Assembly: GCA_025041175.1 (NCBI GenBank)
Contig: JAKCFJ010000001.1
Span: forward strand, 1,736,001-1,800,000
Direction: 5' to 3'
Origin: Halobacteriales archaeon YIM A00010
GTDB lineage: Archaea > Halobacteriota > Halobacteria > Halobacteriales > Haloarculaceae
Length of the DNA: 64,000 nucleotides
Position 1 is the stretch's first letter, and every line of letters begins with the position of its first letter. Both the position numbers and the translations under genes were made by a program. This document shows positions 17,499 to 25,729 of this stretch, one piece after another. The notes beneath the pieces were generated by a model. It saw only the letters and a list, made by a program, of their open reading frames with translations. It was not told the origin of the DNA and did no database searches.

Positions 17499-18923
17499 TT
17501 ATTCGACGGCATCGAGCCAGCGTTCGACGCGGGTGGTGCTGACCTGTGCAGCCTCAGCGACGGTTTCTCTGTCGGTGGCTTCGAGATCAGCGACGGTTTC
17601 GATCCCGGCTTCCTGCAGTCGTGACGCGTAGGTCAGCCCGATCCCATCGACCGACTGGATGTCGTCGGCTCCCACGTCCTCCCCACCGCGATCATCCGCC
17701 GCTTCGACGTCGATCGATATGGCGGCGTCGTCACGGTCCGGCGTACCGGTCGCTGCCTCCGGGTCGCCCGACTCGACCGTGGTCTCTTCGGGTTCGGATT
17801 CAGCCTCGGATTTGTCGTGGAACCACTGGGACACCTCGGGCCAGACGGTCTCGTGAGCGCTGCCGGAGACGGACATCCCGATGTGACCGGTTGGCGATTC
17901 GATCACGGAGACGTCCTCGCTGGCGATCACGTCGTTGAACGGTGTCGACGCCGCCGCGGGCATGAGATGGTCGTACTCTCCGATGATCTGGAGCACCGGC
18001 ATGTCGATCTCCGTCACGTCGACCTCCTTGTCCCCGATGACCAGCTCGTTTTCGTACAGCTTGTTGCCCTGGTAGACGTCCTCCAGAAACTGGACGTACG
18101 TCTCGCCAGCGACATCGATCCCCTCGGAGAGCCAGCGCTCCATCCGGGCGAAGTTCTCCACGAAGTCCTCGTTTTCGAGATTGTCGTACAGCTGGAGGTA
18201 CTTACTGATGAAGTTCGAGACGGGATCCATCAGCGCGAATCCGACGTCGAGCATCTCCGCGGGCACGTTCCCGTACACGTCGGTCACGTCGCTGGGATCG
18301 TAGTACTCTTCGTCGCCCCACTGTTCGAGCATGCCACCGGTGTCCTCGAAGTAGAGTCCGGCCGCCATCAGCCCGAGCGCGTTGACCGAATCGGGATCGA
18401 GCGCGGCGTACATCGCGGCCATCGTTCCACCCATGCAGTATCCGAGAACGTTGATCGACTCTCGCCCGGAGCGTTCACACACCTCATCGACGCAGTTTGC
18501 GATGTATCGATTGACGTAATCGTCGAGCGTGAGCACCGAATCCAATCTGGACGGCTCGTTCCAGTCGATGAGATACACGTCGTGTCCGGCTTCCAACAGG
18601 CGTCTGACAACACTTCGATCGGGCTGCAGATCGAGAATGAACGGCTTGTTGATGAGCGCGTAGATGATGAGGATCGGGGTGTCGTTTTGCTCTTCGGTCA
18701 GCGGTTCGTAATGGAGCAGTTCGAGCTTGTTTTCCGTGTACACCACCTCGCTCGGCGTCTGTCCCACGTCGACGGACGCGATCTGGTCGGCGCGCTCTTG
18801 GGCGACCGACAGCTTCGAGAGCGACTCCGTCGTCGCGGTGAGCAGCTCGCGTTGTGCGCTGAGCGCGAGCGTGAACGGGTCCATCGGCGAGGGGCTGCTG
18901 TCTGCGTGCGTATTCGGTGCCAT
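17499..18923 (-). CDS. phaC: Class III PHA synthase catalytic subunit PhaC with C-terminal HhH domain
   Basis: PHA synthase subunit (474 residues) that polymerises (R)-3-hydroxyacyl-CoA at the granule surface together with PhaE. The lipase-like box is GYCMGG with nucleophile C163; the catalytic Asp is in GEYDHLMP (D318) and the His in SPTGHIGMS (H347). After an acidic linker (about residues 373-420) the protein ends in a helix-hairpin-helix-like module ([20 protein letters not shown] and on to residue 474). Bacterial PhaC lacks this module; haloarchaeal PhaC proteins are known to have C-terminal extensions. Four bases separate it from phaE, so the two subunits should be made together. Confidence 0.96.
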   Translation of the reverse strand: MAPNTHADSSPSPMDPFTLALSAQRELLTATTESLSKLSVAQERADQIASVDVGQTPSEVVYTENKLELLHYEPLTEEQNDTPILIIYALINKPFILDLQPDRSVVRRLLEAGHDVYLIDWNEPSRLDSVLTLDDYVNRYIANCVDEVCERSGRESINVLGYCMGGTMAAMYAALDPDSVNALGLMAAGLYFEDTGGMLEQWGDEEYYDPSDVTDVYGNVPAEMLDVGFALMDPVSNFISKYLQLYDNLENEDFVENFARMERWLSEGIDVAGETYVQFLEDVYQGNKLYENELVIGDKEVDVTEIDMPVLQIIGEYDHLMPAAASTPFNDVIASEDVSVIESPTGHIGMSVSGSAHETVWPEVSQWFHDKSEAESEPEETTVESGDPEAATGTPDRDDAAISIDVEAADDRGGEDVGADDIQSVDGIGLTYASRLQEAGIETVADLEATDRETVAEAAQVSTTRVERWLDAVE

Positions 18924-18927
18924 CGGT

Positions 18928-19479
18928 TTATTCGAGCTGTTCTATGATCCGGTCAAGCTTTTTCTCGACACTGTGTTGACGTCGTTCGAGTTCGACCAGC
19001 CGCGTAGCCACTTCGTCGATCTCGTCCTGGGTTGCAAGACCGAGCTGTGTCAGGGTGTCCTGGCTGATTTCCTCGGTCTGCTGTTGGAGTTCCATCATCG
19101 CTTCGACCACGTTCCCCGTTCCGGCCGCGAACGCGGAAGTGCCCATCACCTCCTTGAACGCCTCGTTCGCGGTCCGTAGCCAGATGTCTCGGAATTCGGT
19201 GGACGGTACCGCCTCACCGTCGGCGGCGTCGGCGGTTCGATCGAACATCTCGTCGGCGGCGTCCATCCACGCCTCGTACGCGCGGCCGTACGCCTCGAAC
19301 CCCTCCGACAGCATCTCCTCCTCGGGCATCGACTGCTCCATCGCGTCAGCCCACGATTCGACGAACTTCGTCTGTGCCTCTATGTTCTGTTCTACGGATC
19401 CGGCCATCGTATCGTTCAGCCGTTCGATCAACTGATTCCAGTGCTCCAGTGCGTCGTCACCTGCATCGCTCGTGGCCAT
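18928..19479 (-). CDS. phaE: PHA synthase subunit PhaE
   Basis: Second subunit of the class III PHA synthase (183 residues), needed for activity and stability of PhaC. It is helical and acidic. Aromatic clusters near the N-terminus ([27 protein letters not shown]) and the central block [18 protein letters not shown] are characteristic of haloarchaeal PhaE, which is much shorter than bacterial PhaE. The C-terminus (about residues 150-183) is a predicted coiled coil. It lies 10 bases after phaP and 4 bases before phaC, within the phaR-P-E-C unit. Confidence 0.93.
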   Translation of the reverse strand: MATSDAGDDALEHWNQLIERLNDTMAGSVEQNIEAQTKFVESWADAMEQSMPEEEMLSEGFEAYGRAYEAWMDAADEMFDRTADAADGEAVPSTEFRDIWLRTANEAFKEVMGTSAFAAGTGNVVEAMMELQQQTEEISQDTLTQLGLATQDEIDEVATRLVELERRQHSVEKKLDRIIEQLE

Positions 19480-19489
19480 TGCTATTCAA

Positions 19490-20104
19490 CTACGCTGCCC
19501 CGGTCTCGTTCGATCCCTGTAGCGTTTCGATCTGTTCTGCTTGCTCCTCGAAGCGCTGTTGGAACTGTTCTGCTTGCTCCTCGAAGCGTTGTTGGAACTG
19601 CTCGGCCTGGGCGTCCATCTCCGACTGCAGCTCCTCCATCTGCCCGCCGAGCTGATCGAACACGTCGGCCGTCTGGGATTCCACGTCCTCGTGGGCGGCG
19701 AGCAGGATTTCGGTTTGGGAGGCGAGCATCTCGAGATACTCCTCGATCACCTCGTCGTAGGTCTCCGCGCCGTTTTCCATCTCCTCTTCTGCGGTTTCGA
19801 ACGATTCTGCGTGGATTTCGAGCAGCGCGTCGTACTGTTCGTCTACGGTCGTGCGGATTTCATCAACCGAATCAGCGAGACCGGGAACAGTCGACTCCAC
19901 CGTATCGAGATACGTGTCGAGCGCCGTGCGCGACAGCTCCACGCTTTGACGCTGGGTGTCTTCCCGGCTGTCCATGCTCTCGATGAACGCCCTGTTCATG
20001 TTCCGTTGCAGTTCGATCGATCGTTCGAACATCTGCTTGCCCTGCTCGAACGTGGTGCGCTGCAGCTCGAACGCCGTCGTTATCGGGGTTGTGTACTCAC
20101 TCAT
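19490..20104 (-). CDS. phaP: Phasin PhaP (PHA granule structural protein)
   Basis: A 204-residue, entirely helical, acidic protein matching haloarchaeal PhaP, the major protein coating PHA granules. Its start overlaps the phaR stop by 8 bases, as expected for a phaRP operon. The C-terminal third is a coiled coil with a perfect 11-residue tandem repeat (AEQFQQRFEEQ twice, then a partial third copy AEQ), encoded by a 33-base direct repeat at about 19532-19600. Copy number of this unit could vary by slippage. ATG 20104 is chosen because the longer frame only reads antisense to nothing conserved and into phaR. Confidence 0.93.
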   Translation of the reverse strand: MSEYTTPITTAFELQRTTFEQGKQMFERSIELQRNMNRAFIESMDSREDTQRQSVELSRTALDTYLDTVESTVPGLADSVDEIRTTVDEQYDALLEIHAESFETAEEEMENGAETYDEVIEEYLEMLASQTEILLAAHEDVESQTADVFDQLGGQMEELQSEMDAQAEQFQQRFEEQAEQFQQRFEEQAEQIETLQGSNETGAA

Positions 20105-20420
20105 TGTTTTCACCTGTGGCTCGATTTCGCTTGACTGGGACGACGATCGTCTGAACGATGTCCCCCTCCTCGATGTCGAGCGCCTCGCGCTCGGCATCCG
20201 GAATACTGAGTCGACCGCCGCTTTGCACCCGCGTTTTGAACGTCGCCGTCTGGCTCAGCGCGCCCAGCTGGGAGCCGAAATTAACCCCCGAAGGGTCCGT
20301 CAGCTCGAACAGCTGTCCGAGCAACTTCTGCTGGTTGTTCATCGCCTGCTCGCTGGCCTGCTGCATTCCTCGGGTGAACAACGCTGGCGGCCACATGGGT
20401 CCATCGGTCTCGTCTGTCAT
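20097..20420 (-). CDS. phaR: PHA granule-associated AbrB-type repressor PhaR
   Basis: A 107-residue protein. Its C-terminal half (FKTRVQSGGRLSIPDAEREA and the following DIEEGDIVQTIVVPVKR) is a swapped-hairpin AbrB-like DNA-binding domain. The N-terminal MWPPALFTRGMQQASEQAMN helix probably contacts granule or phasin. In Haloferax mediterranei the orthologue represses its own phaRP operon and is titrated by PHA granules; the same wiring is inferred here. It heads the phaR-phaP-phaE-phaC-phaB series and is divergent from phaJ. Three CAATACCAT repeats lie in the shared 149-base promoter region. Confidence 0.9.
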   Translation of the reverse strand: MTDETDGPMWPPALFTRGMQQASEQAMNNQQKLLGQLFELTDPSGVNFGSQLGALSQTATFKTRVQSGGRLSIPDAEREALDIEEGDIVQTIVVPVKRNRATGENNE

Positions 20421-20443
20421 CGCCTGGTACCGTCAAACACCGC

Positions 20444-20503
20444 CAATACCATAAAAACTTCGTTGAAAACCATTTGCCACCATCCAATACCATTCAATAC
20501 CAT
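20444..20503. promoter_or_regulatory. Three phased CAATACCAT repeats, candidate PhaR operator
   Basis: The nonamer CAATACCAT occurs at 20444-20452, 20485-20493 and 20495-20503, all in the same orientation. Copies two and three are 10 bases apart and copy one is 41 bases from copy two, so all three face the same side of the helix. The first copy touches the downstream edge of the phaR TATA element; the other two lie upstream of it, between the phaR and phaJ promoters. Binding by PhaR is inferred from position and spacing; no protein has been shown to bind this sequence here. Confidence 0.5.
20449..20462 (-). promoter_or_regulatory. phaR promoter (BRE/TATA)
   Basis: On the minus strand a BRE-like CGAAG is followed directly by TTTTTATGG, centred about 34 bases before the phaR ATG. 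This predicts a transcript with a leader of only a few bases, common in haloarchaea. Confidence 0.5.
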
Positions 20504-20534
20504 AACATATGTCAATATTGCGCGAGGATCCGAT

Positions 20535-20544
20535 GGTTTTTAAC
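20535..20544 (+). promoter_or_regulatory. phaJ promoter (TATA)
   Basis: GGTTTTTAAC is centred 30 bases upstream of the phaJ ATG, the spacing expected for a nearly leaderless transcript. Confidence 0.45.
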
Positions 20545-20569
20545 CCCCGACCGACAAGTACCAGCGTTC

Positions 20570-21166
20570 ATGAGTTCCGGGTCATCCTCGTCCATGTTCC
20601 GTGCGTGGACGCGGTCGTCTTCTCTGCTGTTCAACAGTTTGATCGAGGCGAACCGGGCCGCTGTCGCTACGTTCGGTGTTTCTACCACTCGAGAGACAAC
20701 CGACGAGGAGATCGCACCCGACAGCGTTCTGGAGGAGTGGGAGATCGAGCGATCACTACAACGGGATGGGCATCTCTCGGTCGGGGACTCCATCCGGTTT
20801 TCGAAGCCGCTTTCGGCGGCGGACGTCGATGGTTTTGCGGCTGCTAGTGGCGACACCAATCCGATCCATCTCGATGCACAGCAAGCCGAGCAGACGCGGT
20901 TCGACGGACGCATCGTTCACGGCGCGCTGCTTTCGGGGCTGATCAGCGCCGCCCTCGCTCGGCTTCCAGGGGACGTCATTTATCTGTCACAGGAGACGGA
21001 GTTCCTTCGGCCCGTGTCCGTGGGCGAGCGCGCCACTGCCTCCGTCGAGATCGTCGAAGCGCTCGATGAGGATCGATACCGGCTTCGGACCCAACTGCTC
21101 GATGCGGCCGGCGAGACCGCCATCGACGGCGAGGCAACGGTGTTGATCGACGATCCGACCGACTGA
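20570..21166 (+). CDS. phaJ: MaoC-type (R)-specific enoyl-CoA hydratase PhaJ
   Basis: A 198-residue MaoC/hot-dog protein. The N-terminal 65 residues are a helical extension (FRAWTRSSSLLFNSLIEANR), followed by the hydratase-2 motif: the Asp/His pair in AAASGDTNPIHLD and the GRIVHGALLSGLISAAL helix. (R)-enoyl-CoA hydratases divert beta-oxidation intermediates to PHA monomers. The helical extension resembles haloarchaeal PhaJ proteins that associate with PHA loci and could help docking on granules. Divergent orientation from phaR and sharing of the regulatory region support the assignment. A MITE-like element begins at the very next base after its stop codon. Confidence 0.9.
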   Translation: MSSGSSSSMFRAWTRSSSLLFNSLIEANRAAVATFGVSTTRETTDEEIAPDSVLEEWEIERSLQRDGHLSVGDSIRFSKPLSAADVDGFAAASGDTNPIHLDAQQAEQTRFDGRIVHGALLSGLISAALARLPGDVIYLSQETEFLRPVSVGERATASVEIVEALDEDRYRLRTQLLDAAGETAIDGEATVLIDDPTD

Positions 21167-21261
21167 TACTGTCGAACAGAGCGACGGGCGGAGTGAGACG
21201 GAATAGCCATCTACTGTCTTGCGGTTCACCAGCAGCCGAAACGCGATCACCGCCGACAGTA
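21167..21261. mobile_element. MITE-like element, family 2, copy E
   Basis: A 95-bp element with inverted termini TACTGTCGAACAGAG (left) and CCGACAGTA (right). Its reverse complement matches copy D at 40061-40159 through most of its length: both share a GCTGGT-AACCGC core, an AGATGG-TATTC block and a CTCTGT-CGACAGTA end. It fills the gap between the phaJ stop codon, which it abuts exactly, and the cgi121 3' end. It contains no plausible gene. Confidence 0.75.
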
Positions 21262-21274
21262 TGAGTTCGTTGCG

Positions 21275-21763
21275 CTACTTTTCGACGGTGAGCAGCGCCA
21301 CACGCTCACGGACGAGTTCGGGGATCCCCACGTCGGTCGCAGCCAGTTCCCGTTTGGTGATGTCGAAGTACGACCGGACGCGGTCTTCGTCGTAGGTTCC
21401 GAGCGTCTGCTGGGGTTCGAGCAGCTCGCGGATCGCCGCCGCAGCGGCAGACTCTTCCCCGCCGTCGACCAGCACGACGACCGGTGTTTCCCCCGCATCG
21501 ACACCGAGTTCGAGCGCCCGGTCGATCTGTCGCCGTCCCGCGGCGTACAGCAGCGTCTCGACCGACCGGCGTCGTGCCACGTTCTCCCCGCGCTCGATGG
21601 CTCGATCCGCGAGCGACAGGGCCGTTTGGAGGTGTGCGCGGTCGACCACGTACCGGGCATCGAACGCCTGGACGGTGGTTTCGTGTTCGGTCTCGATCGC
21701 GTTCAGGCGGGCAATGAAGCCGTCCACGTCCTCGGTGTGGGCCACCCCTTCAACCAGCTCCAT
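21275..21763 (-). CDS. cgi121: KEOPS complex subunit Cgi121
   Basis: The 162-residue protein matches Cgi121 (TPRKB homologue), the accessory subunit of the KEOPS/EKC complex that makes the t6A modification on ANN-decoding tRNAs. In archaea Cgi121 binds the tRNA 3' CCA end and helps recruit tRNA to the complex. Typical blocks are VQAFDARYVVDRAHLQTALS near the N-terminus and RRRSVETLLYAAGRRQIDRA in the middle. Its ATG overlaps the hel308 stop (ATGA), so the two are translationally coupled, an arrangement common in haloarchaea. Confidence 0.92.
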   Translation of the reverse strand: MELVEGVAHTEDVDGFIARLNAIETEHETTVQAFDARYVVDRAHLQTALSLADRAIERGENVARRRSVETLLYAAGRRQIDRALELGVDAGETPVVVLVDGGEESAAAAAIRELLEPQQTLGTYDEDRVRSYFDITKRELAATDVGIPELVRERVALLTVEK

Positions 21764-24015
21764 CAGAAATCACCGAGCTGGGATTGGTCGTCGTTCGTGG
21801 CTTGGGCGTTCGTGCCCGTGTCGGGGCGTGTGCGCTCGCTGGCGGTCACGTTCGCCATGGATGGATCGGTGTGGCCGGCCTGTTCGAGGATTCGTTCTGC
21901 GGTCTTCGTGCGGCCACGGAGCGCGCCGAGCACTGCGCTCTTGTCGGCCTCTCGGAGGTCGGTCCGCGTTTCGATGTCCGCGTCGTACAGCCGCCGGGCG
22001 CGCTTTCGTCCGACGTGGCGCACGTTCGTGAGATCGATGAGATCCTCGCCCACGCCGTGTTCGACGCGCTTTCTGGCGGTGTGGATCGCCGGCGCGATCT
22101 CCAGATCTAGTTCACCGGCGAGTCGTTCCGTCGCGCCGAGTAGCCACTCCGCAGTGTCGACTTTTCCCCGGATGTCGCCGGGACCCACGCCGTACCGGTC
22201 GGTGATCCGGTCTTCGTCCGCTTCCTCGGCCCAGTCTTCGAGCAGTCGGGCCGTTTTCAGCGCCGACAGCCACTCCTCGAAGCGGGCTTCCTCGAACTCG
22301 CTGGGCATCGCGCCCAAAAACTCCGTCTCGCGCTCGTAGGCCACCATCGTGTACTCCTCCTCGTCGCCCGACCGGAGGTACAGCTCGTACATGTCCGGCG
22401 TTCGGCAGACGAGCTGATACAAGCCAAGCGGGGTCGGATCACTCGCGCCGCGCAGCCCGTCGACGATCTCGGCCGCGCTCATCGGATCGAGATACAGCCG
22501 CGAGACCGTGTGACCGAGGCTCGTCGCTTCGAGCGTCCGGGTTTCACGCCCGCGTTCGGATTCGAGGAAGTCGTTCGCGACGAGATAGTCGATGCAGTCG
22601 TCGGTCACCCCTTCTAACTGGTCGCTATCGCTCGTTTGGGTGGCGTACAGCGTTTGGTCGAGAAAGGCGAGCAGCCCCTCTCGGGAGCGTGCAACGCCCG
22701 AGGCGACGGTTGCGAGGACGTGCGTTCGCAGTGCGGGTTCGGCGGCGAGCTTCGAGCGGACCGGCTCCGGGTCGGCCCACACGTATTTCTCGAACAGTTC
22801 GTCCAGCTCGTCGTGGCTGTTGGCCAACAGCAGCGCTTCGCCGTAGGGATCGCGTCCGGGGCGACCCGCCCGTCCGAACATCTGGTGGATTTCGAGCACC
22901 GACAACGGGGCCATTCCTCCGATGGAGCCGTCGTACCGCCGCCAGTCACGGACGACGACGCGCCGCGATGGGGTGTTGACGCCGGCCGCGAGCGTCGGCG
23001 TTGCCGCCACCACCTTGATGGACCGGTCGCGGAACGCGTCCTCGACGAGCGTCCGGCCTTCTCTGGAGAGCCCGGCGTGGTGAAACGCCGCCCCGCGCTC
23101 GACAGCGCGGGCAAGCTCCGCGTTCGTCTCCGTGTCGCTCGTCTCTCGGATCTCCGAAGCGACGGTCGCAAGCCGGTCGCGTTCGTCCTCGGTGAGCTGC
23201 TCGTCGGTGACGCTCGCAAGGCGTTTTGCGGCCCCTTCGGCGTTCCGGCGGGAGTTGACGAACACGAGCGTCGAGCCGCCCTCCGCGAGCGTGTCCCGCA
23301 CGATGGCTGCCGTGGGTTTCTCCCCCGAATCGACCGGCAGCTCCGAGCGTGAACCGTCGTCGAAATGCAGCGCCTGCCCGTAGTGGACGCCGGTCCGAAG
23401 GTCGATCGGCCGCCACTGTGAATCGACGAGCGCCGCATCGAGCCACTCGGCCACCTCCTCGGCGTTGCCGACGGTCGCAGAGAGCGCCACCGTCTGGACG
23501 TTCGGATTGTGCCGTCTGAGCTTCGCCAGCGTCACTTCGAGCGTCGGTCCCCGGTTCGAGTCGTCGACGAGATGCACCTCGTCGGCGACGACACACGACA
23601 GCTCGGAGATCCACGGCGCGTCGTTGCGAACGAGCGAATCGACCTTCTCGCTCGTGGCGACGACGATGTCAGAGGACGCCAGCCACTCGCCGCTGGACTC
23701 ATAGTTGCCGGTCGAAACGCCCACCGAAACGCCGTACTCCTCGTACTGCTCGAACTCGCGGTGTTTCTCGCTGGCGAGCGCGCGCAGCGGAACGATGTAC
23801 AGCGCTTTTCCGCCCTGCTCGACGCTCGAAAGCATCGCTAGCTCCGAGATGAGCGTCTTCCCGCTCGCGGTCGGCACGCTCGCAACCACGCTCTCGCCCT
23901 CCGTCACGCCCGCCTCGACGGCTTCGGCCTGGGGCGGATACAGCTCCTCGATACCACCATCACGGAGATGCCCGGGCAGCCACGACGGCACCCCCGGCAC
24001 CGATTCGACATCCAT
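21763..24015 (-). CDS. hel308: ATP-dependent DNA helicase Hel308
   Basis: A superfamily 2 Ski2-like 3'-5' DNA helicase (750 residues) acting at stalled forks and recombination intermediates. The Q-motif YPPQAEAV, Walker A PTASGKT (about residues 48-54), DEVH box [17 protein letters not shown] (motif III) and the motif VI region [10 protein letters not shown] are all present. The C-terminal third holds the winged-helix, ratchet and a helix-hairpin-helix-like domain ([20 protein letters not shown]), matching the known Hel308 domain order. Length is normal. cgi121 follows with an overlapping start. Confidence 0.96.
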   Translation of the reverse strand: MDVESVPGVPSWLPGHLRDGGIEELYPPQAEAVEAGVTEGESVVASVPTASGKTLISELAMLSSVEQGGKALYIVPLRALASEKHREFEQYEEYGVSVGVSTGNYESSGEWLASSDIVVATSEKVDSLVRNDAPWISELSCVVADEVHLVDDSNRGPTLEVTLAKLRRHNPNVQTVALSATVGNAEEVAEWLDAALVDSQWRPIDLRTGVHYGQALHFDDGSRSELPVDSGEKPTAAIVRDTLAEGGSTLVFVNSRRNAEGAAKRLASVTDEQLTEDERDRLATVASEIRETSDTETNAELARAVERGAAFHHAGLSREGRTLVEDAFRDRSIKVVAATPTLAAGVNTPSRRVVVRDWRRYDGSIGGMAPLSVLEIHQMFGRAGRPGRDPYGEALLLANSHDELDELFEKYVWADPEPVRSKLAAEPALRTHVLATVASGVARSREGLLAFLDQTLYATQTSDSDQLEGVTDDCIDYLVANDFLESERGRETRTLEATSLGHTVSRLYLDPMSAAEIVDGLRGASDPTPLGLYQLVCRTPDMYELYLRSGDEEEYTMVAYERETEFLGAMPSEFEEARFEEWLSALKTARLLEDWAEEADEDRITDRYGVGPGDIRGKVDTAEWLLGATERLAGELDLEIAPAIHTARKRVEHGVGEDLIDLTNVRHVGRKRARRLYDADIETRTDLREADKSAVLGALRGRTKTAERILEQAGHTDPSMANVTASERTRPDTGTNAQATNDDQSQLGDF

Positions 24016-24111
24016 TACCCGCTGCTAGCTCGGTTTCCGGTTTAACCTTATTGTAGCGCTCGGTTCGAGCGCAACGACACTCCTTTGCCCGCAGTTCTCC
24101 TACCGTGACAC

Positions 24112-24357
24112 ATGAAGATCGAATACGATCGGGACACCTGCATCGGGATGTTTCAGTGTGTCGCGGAGTGGGAGGGGTTCGAGAAGGACGAAACGGCGGG
24201 CAAGGCCGTCCTCGTGGAGGGCGAAGAAGAACAGCCGGACACGTTCATCCGGGAGGTGCCCGAAGACGCCGAGCTCGACGCGAAGTTCGCCGCCCGCGTC
24301 TGTCCCGTCGACGCCATCACCGTGTACGACGACGACGGCGAACAGCTCGTTCCGTGA
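24112..24357 (+). CDS. Small ferredoxin with three cluster cysteines
   Basis: An 81-residue acidic ferredoxin. The first cysteine pair sits in DTCIGMFQC and the third in VCPVDAI; the usual middle cysteine of CxxCxxC is Met here (CIGMFQC). With only three ligands in the pattern Cx5C...CP a [3Fe-4S] cluster is expected, as in many P450-type and haloarchaeal single-cluster ferredoxins. An insert of about 40 acidic residues separates the two halves. The redox partner is unknown; neighbours (hel308 divergent, a Nudix hydrolase downstream) do not suggest one. Confidence 0.85.
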   Translation: MKIEYDRDTCIGMFQCVAEWEGFEKDETAGKAVLVEGEEEQPDTFIREVPEDAELDAKFAARVCPVDAITVYDDDGEQLVP

Positions 24358-24393
24358 CAGAATGTTTTTGGAATAGAGGTATGGAATGACCAC

Positions 24394-24894
24394 ATGAAAG
24401 CGGCGACACTTTGTCATCCCATTGTCGACGGTGAGTTGCTCTTGATTCGAAAACAACGAGGTATCGGTGCTGGAAAGCTCGTCGGACCGGGCGGAAAGAT
24501 CGAACCGGGAGAAATACCCCGAGAAGCCGCGTGTCGAGAGCTTCGTGAAGAGCTTCACGTGTCCCCGATCGGTATGAAGCAGTGTGGTGAGTTCGCGTTT
24601 CATCTCCGCGACGACCGTCCGAACGACGATTCGATGGTCGTCTCCGTGTTCGTAGCGAACGGGATCGACGGCGAACCGGTTGCGACCGAAGAGGCTGTTC
24701 CCGTGTGGCACTCCGCGACGGAGCTACCGTACGATGAGATGTGGCCGGACGACCGCATCTGGATTCCCCACATGCTCGATGGCGACTCCTTCAGGGGAAC
24801 GTTCGTTCTGAGCGCCGATGGAGGGTCGTTGCTCCACTATGAGATGGAACTGGATGTTGATCTGGGTGCCCAAGAGCAACTTCCAGACGGGTAA
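24394..24894 (+). CDS. Nudix hydrolase, MutT/MTH1-like
   Basis: A 166-residue Nudix protein probably cleansing oxidised nucleotides. The Nudix box reads GGKIEPGEIPREAACRELRE then ELHV (residues about 33-56): the catalytic REXXEE glutamates are complete, while the last Gly of the consensus is His. The strand after the box (GEFAFHLRD) and the C-terminal EMWPDDRIWIPHML resemble the 8-oxo-dGTP/2-OH-dATP hydrolase MTH1 group. It converges on the rhodopsin gene with 6 bases between stop codons. The substrate is inferred from family only. Confidence 0.88.
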   Translation: MKAATLCHPIVDGELLLIRKQRGIGAGKLVGPGGKIEPGEIPREAACRELREELHVSPIGMKQCGEFAFHLRDDRPNDDSMVVSVFVANGIDGEPVATEEAVPVWHSATELPYDEMWPDDRIWIPHMLDGDSFRGTFVLSADGGSLLHYEMELDVDLGAQEQLPDG

Positions 24895-24900
24895 ATCGAT

Positions 24901-25662
24901 TCACCCACCGAGCGTGCGGGGTTTCGTGTTGGTGGGTTCGTCGACTGGCGTGTCGGCCCGGAGCAGGAGGGTCCCGAACCCGACTTTCACGAGGAGATCG
25001 ACGAGGAGATACGCGAGCAACAGCCCGGTCGTCGGGAGAACGTTCAGGACGTGGCCGAGCAGCCACACGACGGGATACAGTCCCAAGAGAACGATAACGA
25101 CGTTCCGGAGCATGCTGAACAGCATTGCTACTTCGGTCGACCGTTCGGCTGCGGCTCGTGAGAGCGGGCGGATCAACAGCCCCAGCACGCCGAGATACGC
25201 GAGGACACTCGCCCCGAACAGCGCGATCCGGAGCGTGTCGGGATCCAGTCCCGCCATCCCTCGGTCGGTGAGCACCGTTGCGAGACCGAGCACCACCATC
25301 GACGCGGCGAACCCGACGAGCGCGGCGGCCGTGCGGCGCGTTCCGGCCGCAAGCACCGCGAGCGCGAGCAGTATCAACGGGAGGGTGAGCAGCCAATCCA
25401 CGAAATGCAGCCAGTACACCGTGTGTGTTTCACCACCGTACCGTACTGTCATCGCGCCGTAGCCGAGCGCTAGCAGCAGGTACGCGAGGCCTCCGATAGC
25501 GGCAACCGCAACGGTGACCGCCGAGAGCTTCCGCTTGGTCGCCTCCGTCTCTCCCCAGCCGGCCCTGACGAAATACCCGGTCCCGAGCACCAGCCCGATC
25601 GTCCCAAGCAGTAACCAGATCCGACCGCTGTCGATGGCCTCAGCCTGTAGCAACACTGCCAT
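24901..25662 (-). CDS. Microbial (type 1) rhodopsin with unusual helix-C residues
   Basis: A seven-helix retinal protein of 253 residues. The Schiff-base lysine is K226 in VDLLVKVGFG, with D222 equal to bacteriorhodopsin (BR) D212. Helix C reads TVYWLHFVDWLLTLPLILLA: D89, W90, T93 and P95 correspond to BR D85, W86, T89, P91. BR R82 is His (H86) and the proton donor D96 is Ala (A100). In helix F, BR W182 is Leu (L193), while Y185 and W189 are kept (Y196, W200). BR E204 is Leu and D115 is Ala. Loss of donor and release groups argues against an efficient proton pump. A sensory or unknown photochemical role is inferred, but no transducer (htr) gene is adjacent. It lies between mdh and a Nudix gene. 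Confidence 0.93.
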   Translation of the reverse strand: MAVLLQAEAIDSGRIWLLLGTIGLVLGTGYFVRAGWGETEATKRKLSAVTVAVAAIGGLAYLLLALGYGAMTVRYGGETHTVYWLHFVDWLLTLPLILLALAVLAAGTRRTAAALVGFAASMVVLGLATVLTDRGMAGLDPDTLRIALFGASVLAYLGVLGLLIRPLSRAAAERSTEVAMLFSMLRNVVIVLLGLYPVVWLLGHVLNVLPTTGLLLAYLLVDLLVKVGFGTLLLRADTPVDEPTNTKPRTLGG

Positions 25663-25687
25663 CGAACTGGTTATCGAGAGTGTCTGA

Positions 25688-25705
25688 CTTATATTTGACT
25701 TTTCG
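25688..25705 (-). promoter_or_regulatory. Rhodopsin gene promoter (BRE + TATA)
   Basis: On the minus strand CGAAAAGTC (BRE-like) precedes AAATATAAG, centred 30 bases before the start codon; a nearly leaderless transcript is expected. The rhodopsin therefore has its own promoter in the gap after mdh. Confidence 0.6.
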
Positions 25706-25729
25706 AGGCGGCCGTCCGCGCGCTCGGAT

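Noticed and set aside
17817-18947. 376-codon open frame on the plus strand
   Set aside because: Antisense to phaC; composition is Val/His/Arg-rich as expected of a shadow.
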